From NCBI GenBank assembly GCA_012934845.2, contig WNNJ02000901.1, forward strand, positions 186,001 through 250,000: 64,000 nucleotides of DNA, given 5' to 3'. The notes beneath the pieces are model-generated. The model was not told where the DNA came from and searched no databases. It worked only from the letters and a program-made list of their open reading frames with translations. Positions 1 to 12,772 of the stretch are shown piece by piece. The stretch's first letter is position 1, and each line of letters opens with the position of its first letter. The DNA comes from Pomphorhynchus laevis. Taxonomy: Eukaryota; Acanthocephala; Palaeacanthocephala; Echinorhynchida; Pomphorhynchidae. The position numbers and the translations under genes are program-made.

Positions 1-1093
1 AGTGACTCCTCCAAAACTTTATAAAGGTCTACATTTCCTATCCAACCCAATGCTCCATCCTTCCAACAAACAAACTTATCCTTCTTGAAAATCTCCTAAA
101 AGAAAGACTGAGTAGGATTAAGACGAGCAATACTCGTCCTATCCATACTCAGCTGAAACCTATATCTAGTGCTCCAGTATTCATTCGAGAGAGCCTGTCT
201 GGCGGAAACAGAGAGATTGGGGAGGTTAAGCAGTTTCGCTAGGACCTTGAGTTTCGTCGGAGGGGGTTGTATATGCGACCTTTATAGGTAGTCGATAAAA
301 TCGCGGTAGCTTGCGAAAAGCGAAAGGTATTAAATTCGGTAAGACTATCATTTTCTATTCGGGAAAAGAGTTGAATAGCCGCCTGAAAGAGGGCCACTCT
401 GACCATATCAAAGCGAAACCTCCTTCTAAGCAACGTATCCTCCTCAATTCTCCAACGAATTAGATCATGAGAGGTGGACAATTGTTGGCGCGACTGCTCC
501 GTACAGAGGGGTTTAAGCAACTACCTCGAGTGAAGCAGTAGAATGGCGAGGATTGAATTTGTTGATGTACAATGAAAGGTTGAGGAGGGTGGTTTCTGAA
601 TAAGATAACCGTTTCTAGCTCTGCGAAGTGCTGCGTTGATCCAACGACCAGTTCTGTCGTTGAAGTATCCAAGTATCATGTCGTAGCCGCTATCAATAAT
701 ACCATCCAGGAGGTCACGGTTCTTGTAAATATCACCGGGACGTGTGTAGACATTGGCTAGACTGAGACGTTTATCGTTCTTACAAAGTAAAACTACCAAA
801 CAAGACATGGCTGGACATGAGAAGTAAAATAGAATGGAGGACTTTAAAGAGCACTTAACTAAGGTCAAGAGTCCTTGAGAAGAAGAGAAGTGAGGTGGAG
901 TTATGCACGGAGTATAGTGGGAACAAATGTGCTTTGAGATAAATCGAGTAATGTCCTGGGGGAGACGGATAGACTGCGTCTCCTGAAGGACTATAACATC
1001 TGCATCTCTACCAGATAAAAGTTTAAGGGCAGAAGCACCTCCCAAATTCCACTGAAAGATATTCAGTGAAAAAGGCTCACGAGTACTCTGCAT
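1..1093 (-). pseudogene. LINE copy A ORF2, APE-type endonuclease part
   Basis: ORF2 begins at 1093. The stretch 1093-521 encodes the start of an apurinic-like endonuclease that would nick target DNA: LNIFQWNLGGAS near the N terminus, VIVLQETQS (catalytic Glu) and a degenerate LGYFNDRTGRW where GDFN is expected. The frame then shifts, and 520-239 continues the linker between endonuclease and reverse transcriptase. The rest lies outside the window. The Tyr in place of Asp in GDFN is shared with copy B but not with copy C (LGDFNDITGRW). Confidence 0.8.
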
Positions 1094-1503
1094 TGTGATG
1101 GATTAGTTGGATGAGGGATTGTCTACCTAGACAGAGCTAGGTGCAGGGAGGATGCCCCCGCCACTAGTTCCATCCTGGGTCGATACTTGCCTCTGGGCAA
1201 TATCTTCATTTTCCCTATTTTTTTCAGCCCCGAATCATCTTGCCGATCTTTAAAGGGGGAACTGTATGGGCCGAAGCCCCCTCTTCTTTGATTCTGGCAC
1301 GGCTATAGCAGCTGGAACTGTTGAATTCTTAACAATATCTCCCAAGGCCATCTGTACTAGCCTTTCCATATTTTTGTAGGACTCATCAATTTAAAGATCC
1401 AGCATGCACATGATCTCAGAATCCTCCATCCGAGAGGAGGCAACATTTGCGTATGATACCGTGGTCTTAGGATGCGGCTTGATGAAGGTATTTTTGTAGT
1501 TTT

Positions 1504-2284
1504 TTAAGAGGCTACACTTCCTGCCCCAGGCAGGATGACTGCCTGGAGCAGGAAGGTCCCACCGCAACTGGAGGTCCAATGCCCCCATTTGTGATACCTA
1601 CTGCAGTGGGGATATGTAAACTCGTCTTTATCTATAACAGTAAAGCGAATATTAAAACCCAAGTAGGGATTGCATTTGGATTTCACTAAACACTCGGCGA
1701 TATCGACAGGAGCTGTACAGAAGCCTACAGGGATGGGGTTCCCATCCCTGCCCATTATAGATCGGAACTGAGAGATACCGAACGATGATTGCAAAGTTAC
1801 AACATCTTTGTCATCCAAAAAACAGGGAATATTAGTCATTTTCTGCGTAGCAATAATGGGCTTCGCAGTCAGTTCACCGTACCCAGTAAGTTTAGATTTA
1901 AAAAACTCCATATAACTGTTGGCTAAATCGGACGAGCCTAAAGAAACCTTTATCTCCGTAGGATAACATTTTACACTATTAAATACTATTCTGTTCGGAA
2001 AATCCAAACAAAAAGAACGTAAAAAACGTTAAATAATTCCTGTCGTAGAATAGGTTTCTTTACTTTTATGATGATCAAATTACCTAGTTTAGGGATGGGG
2101 GAAGTACCTCCCCATCATCAGAAAACTTTAAAACATCACTAACCTTGACATAATCGACGTATGGCAAGGACTTCACATGAACAATGTCTTTTTCCCTTTG
2201 TTCCATAGAGATTTCTTCCATTTGCGCTGTAAAAACTGGGTTCTTTTGAAGCGCTCCGACGTTTACACTTATGTAAAAATTCAT
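1504..2284 (-). pseudogene. LINE copy A ORF1 (gag-like nucleic acid binding protein), decayed
   Basis: ORF1 proteins of this LINE type bind the element RNA. The N-terminal part is open from 2284 to 2084 and a further block from 2007 to 1504; the two are not continuous. The first zinc knuckle at about 1575-1620 reads HCSRYHKWGHWTSSC, where the matching residues in copy B are HCNNCHQWGHWSSGC, so a zinc-binding Cys has become Tyr. The following knuckles seen in copy B are missing, which implies an internal deletion. It is not a functional coding unit. Confidence 0.75.
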
Positions 2285-2338
2285 TTTTTCGCAACTTTAC
2301 TCTTCGTTTTAATTTTTTCATTTTTATTGTTAAAAAAA

Positions 2339-2410
2339 TTAATGATTTATTAAAGTAAAAAACACAAACATTTTTTTTAATTAATGATTTATTAAAGTAA
2401 AAAACACAAA
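2339..2410. repeat. Two exact 30-bp direct repeats between LINE copies A and B
   Basis: A 30-bp string containing the core ATGATTTATTAAAGTAAAAA occurs at 2339-2368 and again, identical, at 2381-2410, with a 12-bp T-rich spacer. It lies exactly between the 5' ends of two head-to-head LINEs. It may be a target-site duplication or a local tandem duplication; the sequence cannot decide. Confidence 0.8.
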
Positions 2411-2456
2411 ATTATTGTTTTGCAATGAATACATGTTTTACACTTTTGTTGAAAAA

Positions 2457-3646
2457 ATGAGTAAATTTAGCATGTCGGAGCGTTCAAAGAACTCAATGAA
2501 AACTAATTTTCCTGCCAATGCAATAAACGAGGTAAGTGGAGATTTAGCTTCTCTTGAATATATTTCGGAGGGGGAACTCCCCCGGTACCAAAATTATCCA
2601 ACCTCGTGATTATCAGACTTTTGGTGCCTCTGGAAAGGCAGAACATGTTCAATGTTTTTATAAGGGGCTTTGCCGATCGATTTAAAAAAGGATATTGTTC
2701 AATGCGATTAAATATTATGAATCTGAGATCAAAATCTCATTCTGCACTCCTGATCTGGCAATGTTGTACGTCGACTACTTTAAAATAGAGCATTCAGAAC
2801 AAGGTATAATTGCTTCCAAACCAATCCTGGCAACAATAAAGATAAATAATATGCCCACATACATTTCAGAAGAAGATATATCAGCCCTAGAAACTGATTA
2901 CAAAATCTCTAACGTGCGCTTTATAAAAGGGATTAAAGGCTTCCCCATTCCCGTTGCGTTCTGCAATGCACCGGTTGATGAAGCTCTAAAACTATCGATT
3001 TCGACATGCAATCCTTTTATGGGGTATAATTTGAGATTTTCAATAATCAAAACCGACTTACTAACGTACCCTCACTGCAACAATTGTCATCAGTGGGGGC
3101 ATTGGTCTTCTGGCTGTTCTCTACCCCATAAGTGCGGCGTGTGTGGTACAACTGCTATACATCCTGAGAAGTGTGAAGGTAAGCCATTTTGCGCAACCTG
3201 CGGTGGGAGCACCCCGCATGGTCAAAAAGTGTAAAATCTTTAAGGCATACCAAAAGAGACACAGGAGTGTGACAACAAAACCGACTAGCTTCGTGGAAGC
3301 TGTCTCGTCTAACAAGAAAGATGACAGGATGCTGGATACGAAAATCCTGAAACTCATTGAAATGCAGCATCAGGCATCAATGATTCAACTTGAAAAATTG
3401 GTGGGTCAATTAGCGGAATCCTTCCGTTCTCCTCCTTATGGGAAGACTAACAATGTTAAGAAGCCACCAAAATCTAAGAAACGAAACGGGTCAGCGCTGA
3501 GCATAGCTGCTCTGAAGCTTGCTCGGAAGGATTCGATCTGGGCTATGGCTAACGAGGGAAATGAAGATATCGCCCGTGGGCAAGCGACTCCATTTGTCGT
3601 GACGGGAAGCGGTAAAGGCGACCTTTCCGCCTCTAGTTGCGACTAG
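2457..3646 (+). pseudogene. LINE copy B ORF1, three zinc knuckles
   Basis: The likely start is ATG at 2457 (MSKFSMSERSK). The reading then needs frame changes: the central block is open at 2695-3234 and the C-terminal block at 3143-3646. The central block is an RRM-like gag core followed by zinc knuckles: CNNCHQWGHWSSGC (CCHC), CGVCGTTAIHPEKC (CCHC) and a third CATCGG...H knuckle. The C-terminal tail is Lys-rich (PPKSKKRNGSALS). Proteins of this kind package LINE RNA. At least two frameshifts mean it is not translated as one protein. Confidence 0.82.
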
Positions 3647-3680
3647 GTAGAGGGCGTCCCACTTCGGTAACACTTACGCA

Positions 3681-6160
3681 ATGGGAAGTAATCAAGGGCC
3701 TTTTTCACTGAATATCCTTCAGTGGAATTCGGGAGGTGCTTCCGCCCTTAGCCTTCTATCTGGTAGAGATGCAGATGTTATAGTCCTTCAGGAGACGCGG
3801 TCTATCCGTCTCCCCCAGGATATTACTCGATTTATCCCTAAGCACATATACACTCACTTTACTCCTTACATAACCCCCCTCACTCCTCTTCATCTCAAGG
3901 TCTTTTAACCCTAGTAAAAAGCTCATTAAGATCATCCCTCCTATTAAACTACTCTTGTCCAGCCCTATCTTGTTTAGCTATATCACTTTGTAAGAACGGT
4001 AAGCGTATAAGCATAGCCAATGTCTATATTCGGCCAGGAGAAATTCACAAGAACCGTGACCTCCTGGATCAAATATTGGGGAGCGTTTATGACATGTTAC
4101 TTGGTTACTTCAACGACAGAACTGGTCGTTGGATTAATGCAGCACTCCGAAGAGCAAGGATCGACTATCTTATTCATAAACCACCTTCCCCAACCTTTCA
4201 TTGCTTTACAACAAATTCTCTCCTCGACATATTACTGCTACATAAGATGTGGTTGTTGAAACCCATTTGCACCGAGCAGTCGCGTCAACAATAGACCACC
4301 TCTCATGACCTAATTCGCTGGAGGCTAGAGGATGATACGTTGCTTAGAAGAAGGTTTCACTTTGATCCTATTAGAGTGGCCTTCTTTCAGGCAGCTATCC
4401 AACTCTTCCCCAGAATTGGAATTGAGAGTTTGACCGAATTTAATTCCTACCTCTCATCGCAAGCTACCGCGATCCTTTCGACTACCTATAAAGGTCGAAT
4501 ATACAATCCTACTCCAACAAAGCTCAAGGTCCTAGCTAAAATGTTACACCTTCCCAATCTCTCTGTTTCCGCCAGACATATGCTCTCGAATGAATATTGG
4601 AGCTCTAGATATAGGTTTCAGCTGAGCAGGGATAGGGCAAGCATTGCTCGCCTAAACCCTTCTCAGGCTTCCTTCTGGAAGATATTCAAGAAAGAGAAGT
4701 TTGTTTGCTGGAAGGATAGAGCCTTGGTTTGGATTGGTAGCATAGGCCTTGACAAAGTTTTAGAGGAGTCACTTTCCTTACATAATTATGGAGCCACTCA
4801 ATCTCCCCAACCAATCCCGCCTTGGTGTGACTTCAGGAGTAGGGACTTATCTGTTACAGATATCCTTAACTCCTGGGGACCACTCCCGGGCACCTCCAAA
4901 TCCCACGCGCCACTCACCACTCGTGTCTGTCAGCTTTTGACATACAGTCAGAGAAAGGAGGTCGCCATCACAATGCTATTAGCCTCCCCGTCTGACATAG
5001 CGGACATCAACATCAGCCGTCGAGTTTTTTTAACTAAAAAGAGATTAATCACTTGTCCTAAAGATCTGCGGCCCATCTCGATTCAAAACGCCCTCATATC
5101 CATCTACGAGAAAGCGCTTGCGCGTAGAATCCGCGTTCATTTATGTAGGCGTAATTTGATTCCACCGAGTTTTCATGGGTTTGTCAAAGGGCGCTCGGTC
5201 CATTCAGCAATTGGTGAAGTGCATCAGTTTTGTCAGGATAATAGTCATCAGCTTGCTGTGACTGTTTTTCTTGATTTTTCAGCTGCATTTGACCGGATCT
5301 CCATTCCCTTCGTTATCTCCTCTCTCAGGTCCCTCGGGTTGCCTGCGAGAATTGTTAACAGGGTGGAGATATTGCTGTACACCAAGCGGTTCTACTATGA
5401 AGACGACCCTGATGCGCGTCAGTTCTACCCTATTACGGGTGTACCTCAAGGATCCCCACTTTCTCCTATCTTATATCGTGCTGCATCCATTGTTCTATTC
5501 AAGAATTTTAAACGTGATCAACATCTAGTGGTATATGCTGATGATACCACAGCCTTGTTCTCTGGACGCAGGTGCAAAGATGTAATCTCTGACATCAGCC
5601 GTTTCTTTTTAAGATTAAAAGATCAGTTGCCCCCATCCAATCTTATTTTAAACTCCTCTAAATCACAGGTGGTAGTCTTTAATGGCGTTCCTGCCACCAA
5701 AAAGAAACTTAAGAGACTAGCACTCTCTGCACTCTCCTCCATTTTGCAGCATCAACCACTCCCCATCTTCACGAGTCGAGTAAAATATCTGGGGTTCACC
5801 GTTACGGTGAATTAATCGGCGAAAGCTGACCTGGATAGACTCAAACGTATCCTGAAGAAAGCTAGGTGGGCCCTGAAACGGGCTCAGCATCTGTCATTGA
5901 AAGGGAAAGCCCAGGTGCGCCTTTGGGGCACTTGGGCTATCTCGAGATTAGTCTTCTTCTCTAGAGGACGTCCCTCAGAGCAAAGACTAAGGTTTCTTAA
6001 GCGCCTCGTCTCTCGCTTATCCAACATAGTCCGCGCCGATTGGATTCTTCGGGGGGTGAAAGACCCCGGGTGATTCAGTCGGAAGGCGGCGTGTTGGATA
6101 GGTTGGGGGGCTCAGATCCCCCTAGACCTGAGGCCATTAAAGAGAAAGGGAAGATGAAAA
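3681..6160 (+). pseudogene. LINE copy B ORF2: endonuclease + reverse transcriptase
   Basis: ORF2 opens at ATG 3681 with the APE endonuclease (LNILQWNSGGAS, VIVLQETRS), shifts frame near 3900, and resumes in the linker. A 491-codon block, 4340-5815, holds the reverse transcriptase: motif A VFLDFSAAFDRI, motif B GVPQGSPLSPILY and motif C VVYADDTTALF. A stop at 5815 (GTGAATTAA) falls where copy C reads on as VNWSAKA, and the C-terminal region stays readable to about 6160. The polymerase would copy the element RNA at a nicked target. It is dead through one frameshift or more and this stop. Confidence 0.88.
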
Positions 6161-6482
6161 AAACGAAGGAAAATTTTGTCATTTTTTATTTGAGTTGGTT
6201 ATGACCTACCTTTTTTATTCTTGAATGCTATATTTTGGTGTATTTAATAAAGTCTTTATTATTACTTTTGTTGAACATTTTTAGTGTTTTTGTCACAGAA
6301 ATGTTACATGAACAATTACAAGCAATGATTTCGATTCCAGCCTCAATGTACAAACCGACAATAAACTTTATGTGACATTTTTCATTTTTATGTTAATTTT
6401 TGTTAGATGCTAATAGTTACTAGCGAAATATTAAAATAATTTTTGTTGTTTTTTACCATTTAATTATAAAAAAAAACAAAAA

Positions 6483-7202
6483 TTACAAATAATAAATTGT
6501 GTCTAAGTCTTGTCTATCGCTCGTCCCCTCAACCTTGCCCAGAACGCAACTAGCGTTACCGCGTTGGATGGCAACTCTCAGCCTATGCAGCAGGAAATCC
6601 GTGGACCGCCGCTCTCCGGTCACTGCTGCTATTCGCCGACCTATTTCGTGCATTAGGCCTTCCGCCTCTGGGCCCAACGCACCAAGCATTTCCACGGAGA
6701 CCAGCACAAAATTGTAGATCGGTGTCAGGAAAAAGTATTTGATGCGTTTCTTGTCCTCTGCTCCCATGGCTACCGCTCCCGGTGCGGTCACAGCTGTATT
6801 TAGATTACTCGGTGCCAAGGTGTCTAGGCAGGTGAAGTCCCAAGACAAACACCTGCCACTTGACCATGGAGTCAGTGACAATCCATCCAAACGCCTGTCA
6901 TCATGTTGCGCCAGTGCTTTCGGCTCCAGACGCGATGGGATTTCTGCCGACATCAGTGCGCGCTTGATGAGATCGTTGACTGCGCTGTGGCGTGACAGTC
7001 TGCCGATGGACTTGTGGCAGCGGAGCCCATGTCGTCCGCTGGCGTCTACATCCGCTCCGCAGACACACATGTGGCAGACAGACTGGGGTACCGAGGCGCA
7101 GGGCAATGACGATGCGTAGTGACGAGTCGTCAAGTCTTGTGCCGAGCGACGAACAGGGACGTGTGTGAAGGAATGCCCCGGAATGAGGTGCAGTAGCCGC
7201 AA
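6483..7202 (-). pseudogene. REL element C-terminal zinc knuckle + PD-(D/E)XK nuclease
   Basis: 239 codons are open. A CxC...H..C knuckle (CVCGADVDASGRHGLRC) is followed by RHSAVNDLIKRAL and then the nuclease core: RRLDGLSLTPW (relatives have PDG, so the Pro is Leu here) and LSWDFTCLDTLA. The C-terminal helix region FLLHRLRVAIQRGNASC is shared with the fragments at 42.4 and 46.4 kb. In REL elements this domain cuts the target DNA. The PDG change suggests it is inactive. Confidence 0.75.
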
Positions 7203-7711
7203 TTAGACACGCTTTGCTCGCCTGGTCAAGTGCAGCTGACAACACCTTCGCTCCCTAGACAGTAACCAACGGAGTATCCCAGAATTTCTGTTCTGTAGCG
7301 AAGGACGGTTGGACTGACATGAAATCCGCTCAAGACTGTCATTCGGTCATTGCAGTAGTGTATGTCGGTTCCCTGATACCGCATTAGTCATTTAGTTGCC
7401 CTGGTAGGATCTGAGTTATGAGTGTTTGCGACCCGGCGACCGATGATAGGAAGGCCAGTAGAGCAATATTCGTCGCTCTCCTGATGCCGCGTCCGCCGTT
7501 AGCAATCGGTAGTGATGCCTGGTCCCATGCCCCATCGGACAGCGCAATATTGAGGATGGACTGCAACGACGACCGAATTACGTTGTCGTATTCAAACAAC
7601 AGCTGCTTCCTGTAGCATGGCGCGCTGCGTAGAGTGAACATCGTCTTCGGTATCGCGAAGCAGTTTTTTAGCAGGAACAGCGCTTCGTGAGCGTATAGAA
7701 GCGATAGCCGG

Positions 7712-8230
7712 CTAGACATGCTTTATTTCCAATGTCTTGTTCACGCTCTTATCACATCCGATTGGTGCTCCAAGTAACATTGCTGATGCTGGGTCGACGT
7801 GTTTGACGTCTGGAGCGACTGCCTTGAAACTTATCACAGTATCGTTGTCGTCAGTAATGAGCTCACACTTGCCAACATTGATGACGAGTCCCAGCTCCTT
7901 TCCCCGCGCCGTCAACATACTCCAGTCTGAGAGCAACATGTTCACATCACTACCTAACGTGGCATTATCCATGCACCAGATATTGCACTCGGACTTGATG
8001 CGCTTTGTCAGTGTCAAGGCAGTCAGGCATAATAACAGCGGACCGAAAGGATCGCCTTGCTGTGGTCCCTCGTCTGATATCAACGTGTACTGGCCGAAAC
8101 GCAGGAACGATTTGCTGGAGTAGCAGCTGGACAGGTATGGATACAGCTCGGGTAGCTCTCCGCCTATTACTGTCAACATCGCATCGTGGCTCAGAGTGTT
8201 GAAAGCGCTTGCGAAGTCGATTTTCAACAT
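7712..8230 (-). pseudogene. REL element reverse transcriptase core
   Basis: An open block of 172 codons carries polymerase motifs: motif A KIDFASAFNTLSHD, motif B GPQQGDPFGPLLLC and motif C WCMDNATLGSD. In relatives motif C usually reads MDD; here the second Asp is Asn, so catalysis is probably lost. LLGAPIG, a conserved string after the palm, lies near its C terminus. The reading continues in another frame at 7384-7719 (thumb-like region, SDGAWDQASLPIANGGRGIR). Confidence 0.78.
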
Positions 8231-9009
8231 AGCCTGTCAACTGCCAATGTTCGCTAGATAGCATTTTTGTTGTCGTTTCAGTTTTTTTGTAACGTCAAAA
8301 TTTGTACGAGCGCAGTATCGAGCTTATTTCAAAATTACAGCAAAACGCAGTTTATCAGCAGTATTGGATTGCACCGACAAGAATAATAAGAAAAACAAAA
8401 GCATAAAGATAAATATGGATACAGGTGAAGACTGGATCTTAAACGAAAGAACAACTCAGAAGCAAACAACCCGGTGAGTAGAATTAATGTTATAAAGAAT
8501 GTATCTCACTCAAACACACAAAATAATTATCTGCATCCAATCAAGAAATAAAAATATTTAATATTACTAAAATTTTCTAACGATAAGGCCATTCTAGCAT
8601 GGAAAAAAGCCCACCAAGATTGGAGAATTAAACAAAAAATGGAATTTTATTCAAATATATAAGGAACAACGGATATAATACAAAGATAGTATTTAGTGAA
8701 ATTCAAACTAAGGAAAAATATGTGATGGAAATGAACAACGTTGAGGGAATTAATATCACCGAAATGTCTGTTAAAAATAAAGGAATAATTAAAAATATTC
8801 CAAATTATGTTGAAGATCAGGAAATTGTAGACTTTTGCGCGGAAAAAATTTAGAATTATAAGAAAATGTAGAGAAAGACCTAACATTGATGTAGCGTATA
8901 TAATTAAGGGATTCTCTGAAAGTTTTGAACTATCAAGGAAAAACAGGTTTGGTTTAGGTAGACAAGAAATATTTATCTATGAATTTTAAGACGCATGAAA
9001 TGGTTGGAC

Positions 9010-9083
9010 TGAGGTAGACCAAAAGATGGCTTTATTTGACAATCTAGAACAAACAAAACGTTTATAGTTATAATGTCATATCA
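9010..9083 (-). repeat. Gypsy LTR, left copy
   Basis: This 74-bp terminal repeat starts TGAGGTAGACC and ends GTCATATCA on the plus strand. It differs from the right copy at three positions. Confidence 0.9.
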
Positions 9084-12000
9084 CCTTCATCCACTATGTA
9101 ATCGTTGAAACGGCTTGGCATTTTACGTAAGCTTAGCTACGCCAGACCCGTGGACGTTGTTGATTTCTAACCGGTTCGCTTACCATTGTTTGTTGATAGT
9201 CATCAGAATGTTTTGGTTCACTCACTGTCTTGTCCGCTTCCCCTTTCGTTTGGTTTTAATCAATCTGTGGCTCGCTTTGGGTGTTGTCTCCTGATACATT
9301 GTAATTGGTCGCTTTGGTTAGTTCCGTAGTCCGTGTGTATGTTGTCTCTGAGTTTGACTCGTTAGATACATTTGGAAACGGTGTGTAATCATCAGCGTAA
9401 GGGGCCAGATGCTTCAACGATACGGTTATTTCTCGTCCATCGTCAAATCTAATAGAAGCTCTGGATGGATCACATCTCAGAAGTTCCACGACCTGTACTT
9501 GAGGAATATATTTGCTAGAGCGAACATGCTGTTTTAATAGAACTTTGCCAGGCGTAAGTAACCAAGTTGGTAACGCCTTCCCTGTGCAAGATCTGCGCTC
9601 AAAACGAAAGAACCTCTCATGAGGAGTACAATTCGTCGAAGTGCAAAGCAATGATCTTACTGAATGTAGTGCAGCTGGTAGAGATGATTCCCACATAGTG
9701 ATTGGTCTATTATGAGAGGCTAAATCGAGCTCAATAGCCTTCCAGATTATACCGTTGTACTTTTCGACATGGCCATTACATGTCGGATTGTATGGACAGC
9801 TTCGACTTATTGATATTCCTAATTGATTTAAATAATCACTGAACTCTCTCGCAACAAATGCTGGACCACGATCGGAGTGAATCATTGCGGGCATTCCAAA
9901 CATGAAGAATAATTTCTCAAGACATGCGATGACTGTTGATGTCGTCATGTTAGAACATGGAAAGGCGAATGGAAACCTCGAGAACTCGTCGATTACGACC
10001 AAGATATAACGGTTGCGTGTTGATGATGGAATCGGTCCTTTGAAATCTAGTGATAAGCGCTCGAATGGTTGGTATGATTTTATTAAGGCGTGATCGTTCG
10101 GCTTGAAGAATCTTGGTTTAAGCCGAGAGCAAACGCCACAATTTTTGACGATGTTTTTGATGTCCTCGACAGAACATGGAATATTCCGACTACGAATAAA
10201 GTGGTACAACCTCGTCACACCTAAATGGCATAATGATTGGTGCAGAAACTTAGTATGGGTCAACACATTGTTGCTGGTCAATCTACAATATTGTCGGGAA
10301 TCAGCAACTGTATTGTCTTTCCCCGGCCGATAGAAAATTTCATATTGATACGGGGCCAACTCAATGCGCCATCTTACAAGTTTCTCATTCTTTATAGTGC
10401 TTTTGTGTCGGTCGTTGAATATGAACGAAACACTCGCTTGTTCTGTAATCAGTTGAAATTTTCGACCCAGCAAATAATGTCGCCAATATTTGAGGCATTT
10501 AACGATCGCAAGGGCCTTTTTTTCAACTGATGAATATGTCTTGGTAGCCGTCTGTAATGTTTTCGAAAAGAAAGCAAGCGGCTGCCCATCTTGAGAGAGT
10601 ACTCTTACAATGGCATTCTTTGATGCATCCGTCTCGACAATGATCATTTTTGACTCGTCGAATACTTTTAGAACAACTTCCGCGATCTCTTGTTTGATTG
10701 AGTTGAATACATTTGTTGCATTTGTAGCCAGGGGGAATTCGTGCACGTCTAGAAGAGGGTGGATCTTCTCTGAAAAGCTTGATATCCACCTGGAATAATG
10801 GGCACACATGCCGAGAATCCTTTTAAGGTCTGTAACATTCCGAGGCTGTTCCATGGTTGTAATAGCTTTTGTTCTATCAGGGTCGGGTCGTATGTTATTG
10901 TGTGTTACCAGGTAGCCGAGCAAACAAATCGACGTGAAACCGTACTTACATTTACTTTCGTTCAAGGTTAGTCCATACTTAACAGTAGTATCTTTGAATA
11001 GACGTAGGTTCACATCGTGATCGCCTTTATCTGTACCGCATACGACAATATCATCCAAATATGCAAATGTACCCTTCAGCGATTCGGCTTCTATCATATT
11101 AACTATGATTCTCTGAAAGACGGCCGGGGCATTTGTCAATCCAAATGGAACCCGGTTAAATTCGTAAAGCTTGCCCATTGCTTCGAAAGCGGTGTAGCAC
11201 TTCTCTGACTCTCGGATTGGCACTTGGTGATACGCGGACGTCAAATCAATCCGGCTGAAGAACGTATACGCAGCGATACGTTCAATAGTACTGTCAATCC
11301 TGGGAAGTGGATATGCATCTAGTTCGATGAACTTATTAATTGTCATCGAATAATCCACAACAAGTCTTTGCTTCCCTGATGGATTTGAAACTACCACTAC
11401 TTGCGCTCGCCAGGGTGACTGACTGTGACGAATAATTCCTTCGCGCAATAATCTCTGAACTTCACGATCGATGAAATCGGAATGCAAGCGGCTGTACTTC
11501 CTTGATTTGACAGCAATGAGGCGACAACCTCGTGAGAGCGTGTTAAATATACTCGGCTCTTCTATCCTCATGGAATCTAATGCGGCTAGGGTCAACGTTG
11601 GAGTATGAGAACTGAGGGATAGTGTCACGGTTTTGAATTCGTATAGAAATGAATGTCCCAAAATGACATCACAACACAAGCATGGAAGGCATAGAAACTT
11701 AACGTCATGATACGTTCGTCCTTGAATCATCGCGTTTGCAAGGCAATATTTCTTAACAGTAGACGATTTGTCTGTCGCGGCCATCGTTATGACATTGTGA
11801 CATGAATGTGTAGTCAATCTCAACCTCTTTGCAACTGAAGCATTTATAAAATTCGTTGAACTCCCGGTGTCAATCAACGCTCTTATATTATGATCATTTA
11901 CCTTAATGTTTACGATCGAACGTCTTAGGTCGTTATTTTTACTAGCGAGCATGGCGCCAGCAGCCTCAAACTCCGAATCTTCAGTCATTGCGTTAACACG

Positions 12001-12772
12001 AGTACGTTTGGATGACTTACACACATAAGCAAAATGGCCACGTTTGCCACATTGTCGACAATCTGCATTTCTTGCTGGACATTTGCTGCGATGATGGTAC
12101 TGCCTGCCACAGAAATAGCACTGTTTGGACATACTGATATCCGTTATCTTGTTATCAACAGCACTGCATGTTGCGTCCTCTTGAGCTTGAATTGACGCTA
12201 CGGACATATCAGGTGGACAGTTGTACGCGGATGCTTGCAATTGCGCACTTTCAAGTGTGCGTGTTCGATCAAACGCTTCGAAAGCACTAAGATCCTTGCT
12301 TTCCAATAGGCGTTACCGTATATGCGTTGAGCGCAACCCACTAACAAATGTGTCGCGAATCACTAAGTCACGATGCTCGATCGAAGTAAATGCTCGAAAT
12401 TCACAATCTCGACTGAGCGTTTGTAAGTTGAGGATAAATTGATCGATCAATTGCTCGTCGGTTTGTCGATGTGTGAGCAGCTTGTATCGTGTGAATAGTT
12501 GACTTTTCTTCTTAATAAACAGAGCCTCCAGCATTGAGATGACATCATCGTAAGTTGTTGCAGATTCGATATGTCGATAGACCGTAGTTGACACGTGATT
12601 GACATGGATGTCCAAACGTGAATCAGCAGGTAAGTCTACGATGCTGTCCAGGAACTTTGTAAATCGTCTTTTCCAATGGGCCCATAGAGTGGCTGCGTCA
12701 AGAGTATCTGGTTCGAGAGCCAACTGTTCTGGTTTGGGGAACTTTTCCATAGTCACCAATTGTTAAATAAAT

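Larger units (their letters stand above)
1..2300 (-). mobile_element. Jockey/I-group LINE, copy A (runs off the window start)
   Basis: This is a non-LTR retrotransposon copy on the minus strand; its 5' end lies near 2300 and it leaves the window at base 1 before the reverse transcriptase core. ORF1 remains lie at about 1130-2284 and ORF2 (endonuclease onward) at 1-1093. It matches copies B (2415-6270) and C (20990-24240) closely along its length, so the three form one fairly young family. It faces copy B head to head. The family has ORF1 zinc knuckles and an APE-type endonuclease, as in the Jockey/I clades; the exact clade is my inference. Confidence 0.88.
2415..6270 (+). mobile_element. Jockey/I-group LINE, copy B (near full length)
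   Basis: This is a near full-length copy with ORF1 (about 2457-3646), ORF2 (3681 to about 6160) and a 3' UTR ending near 6270 in the AATAAAGTC-type tail that copy C also carries. It is damaged by a few indels and stops, but most domains remain readable, so it is a recent but dead insertion. It runs head to head with copy A. Confidence 0.9.
6480..8250 (-). mobile_element. REL-type non-LTR retroelement fragment (subfamily A)
   Basis: This minus-strand remnant encodes a reverse transcriptase followed by a zinc knuckle and a restriction-like endonuclease. That is the architecture of site-specific or REL-bearing non-LTR elements (R2/NeSL-like groups); the exact clade is not certain. The 5' part of the element is missing. 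Related fragments lie at 26.05-27.62, 41.86-42.56, 45.61-46.59, 48.43-48.85 and 54.3-55.87 kb, so this is one of the dominant repeat families of the window. Confidence 0.75.

Noticed and set aside
6499-7119. Long plus-strand reading frames over the REL nuclease
   Set aside because: They are antisense shadows of the minus-strand nuclease text, which carries the recognisable motifs.
10103-11208. Plus-strand reading frames within the gypsy element
   Set aside because: Antisense to the long pol region and without any motif.
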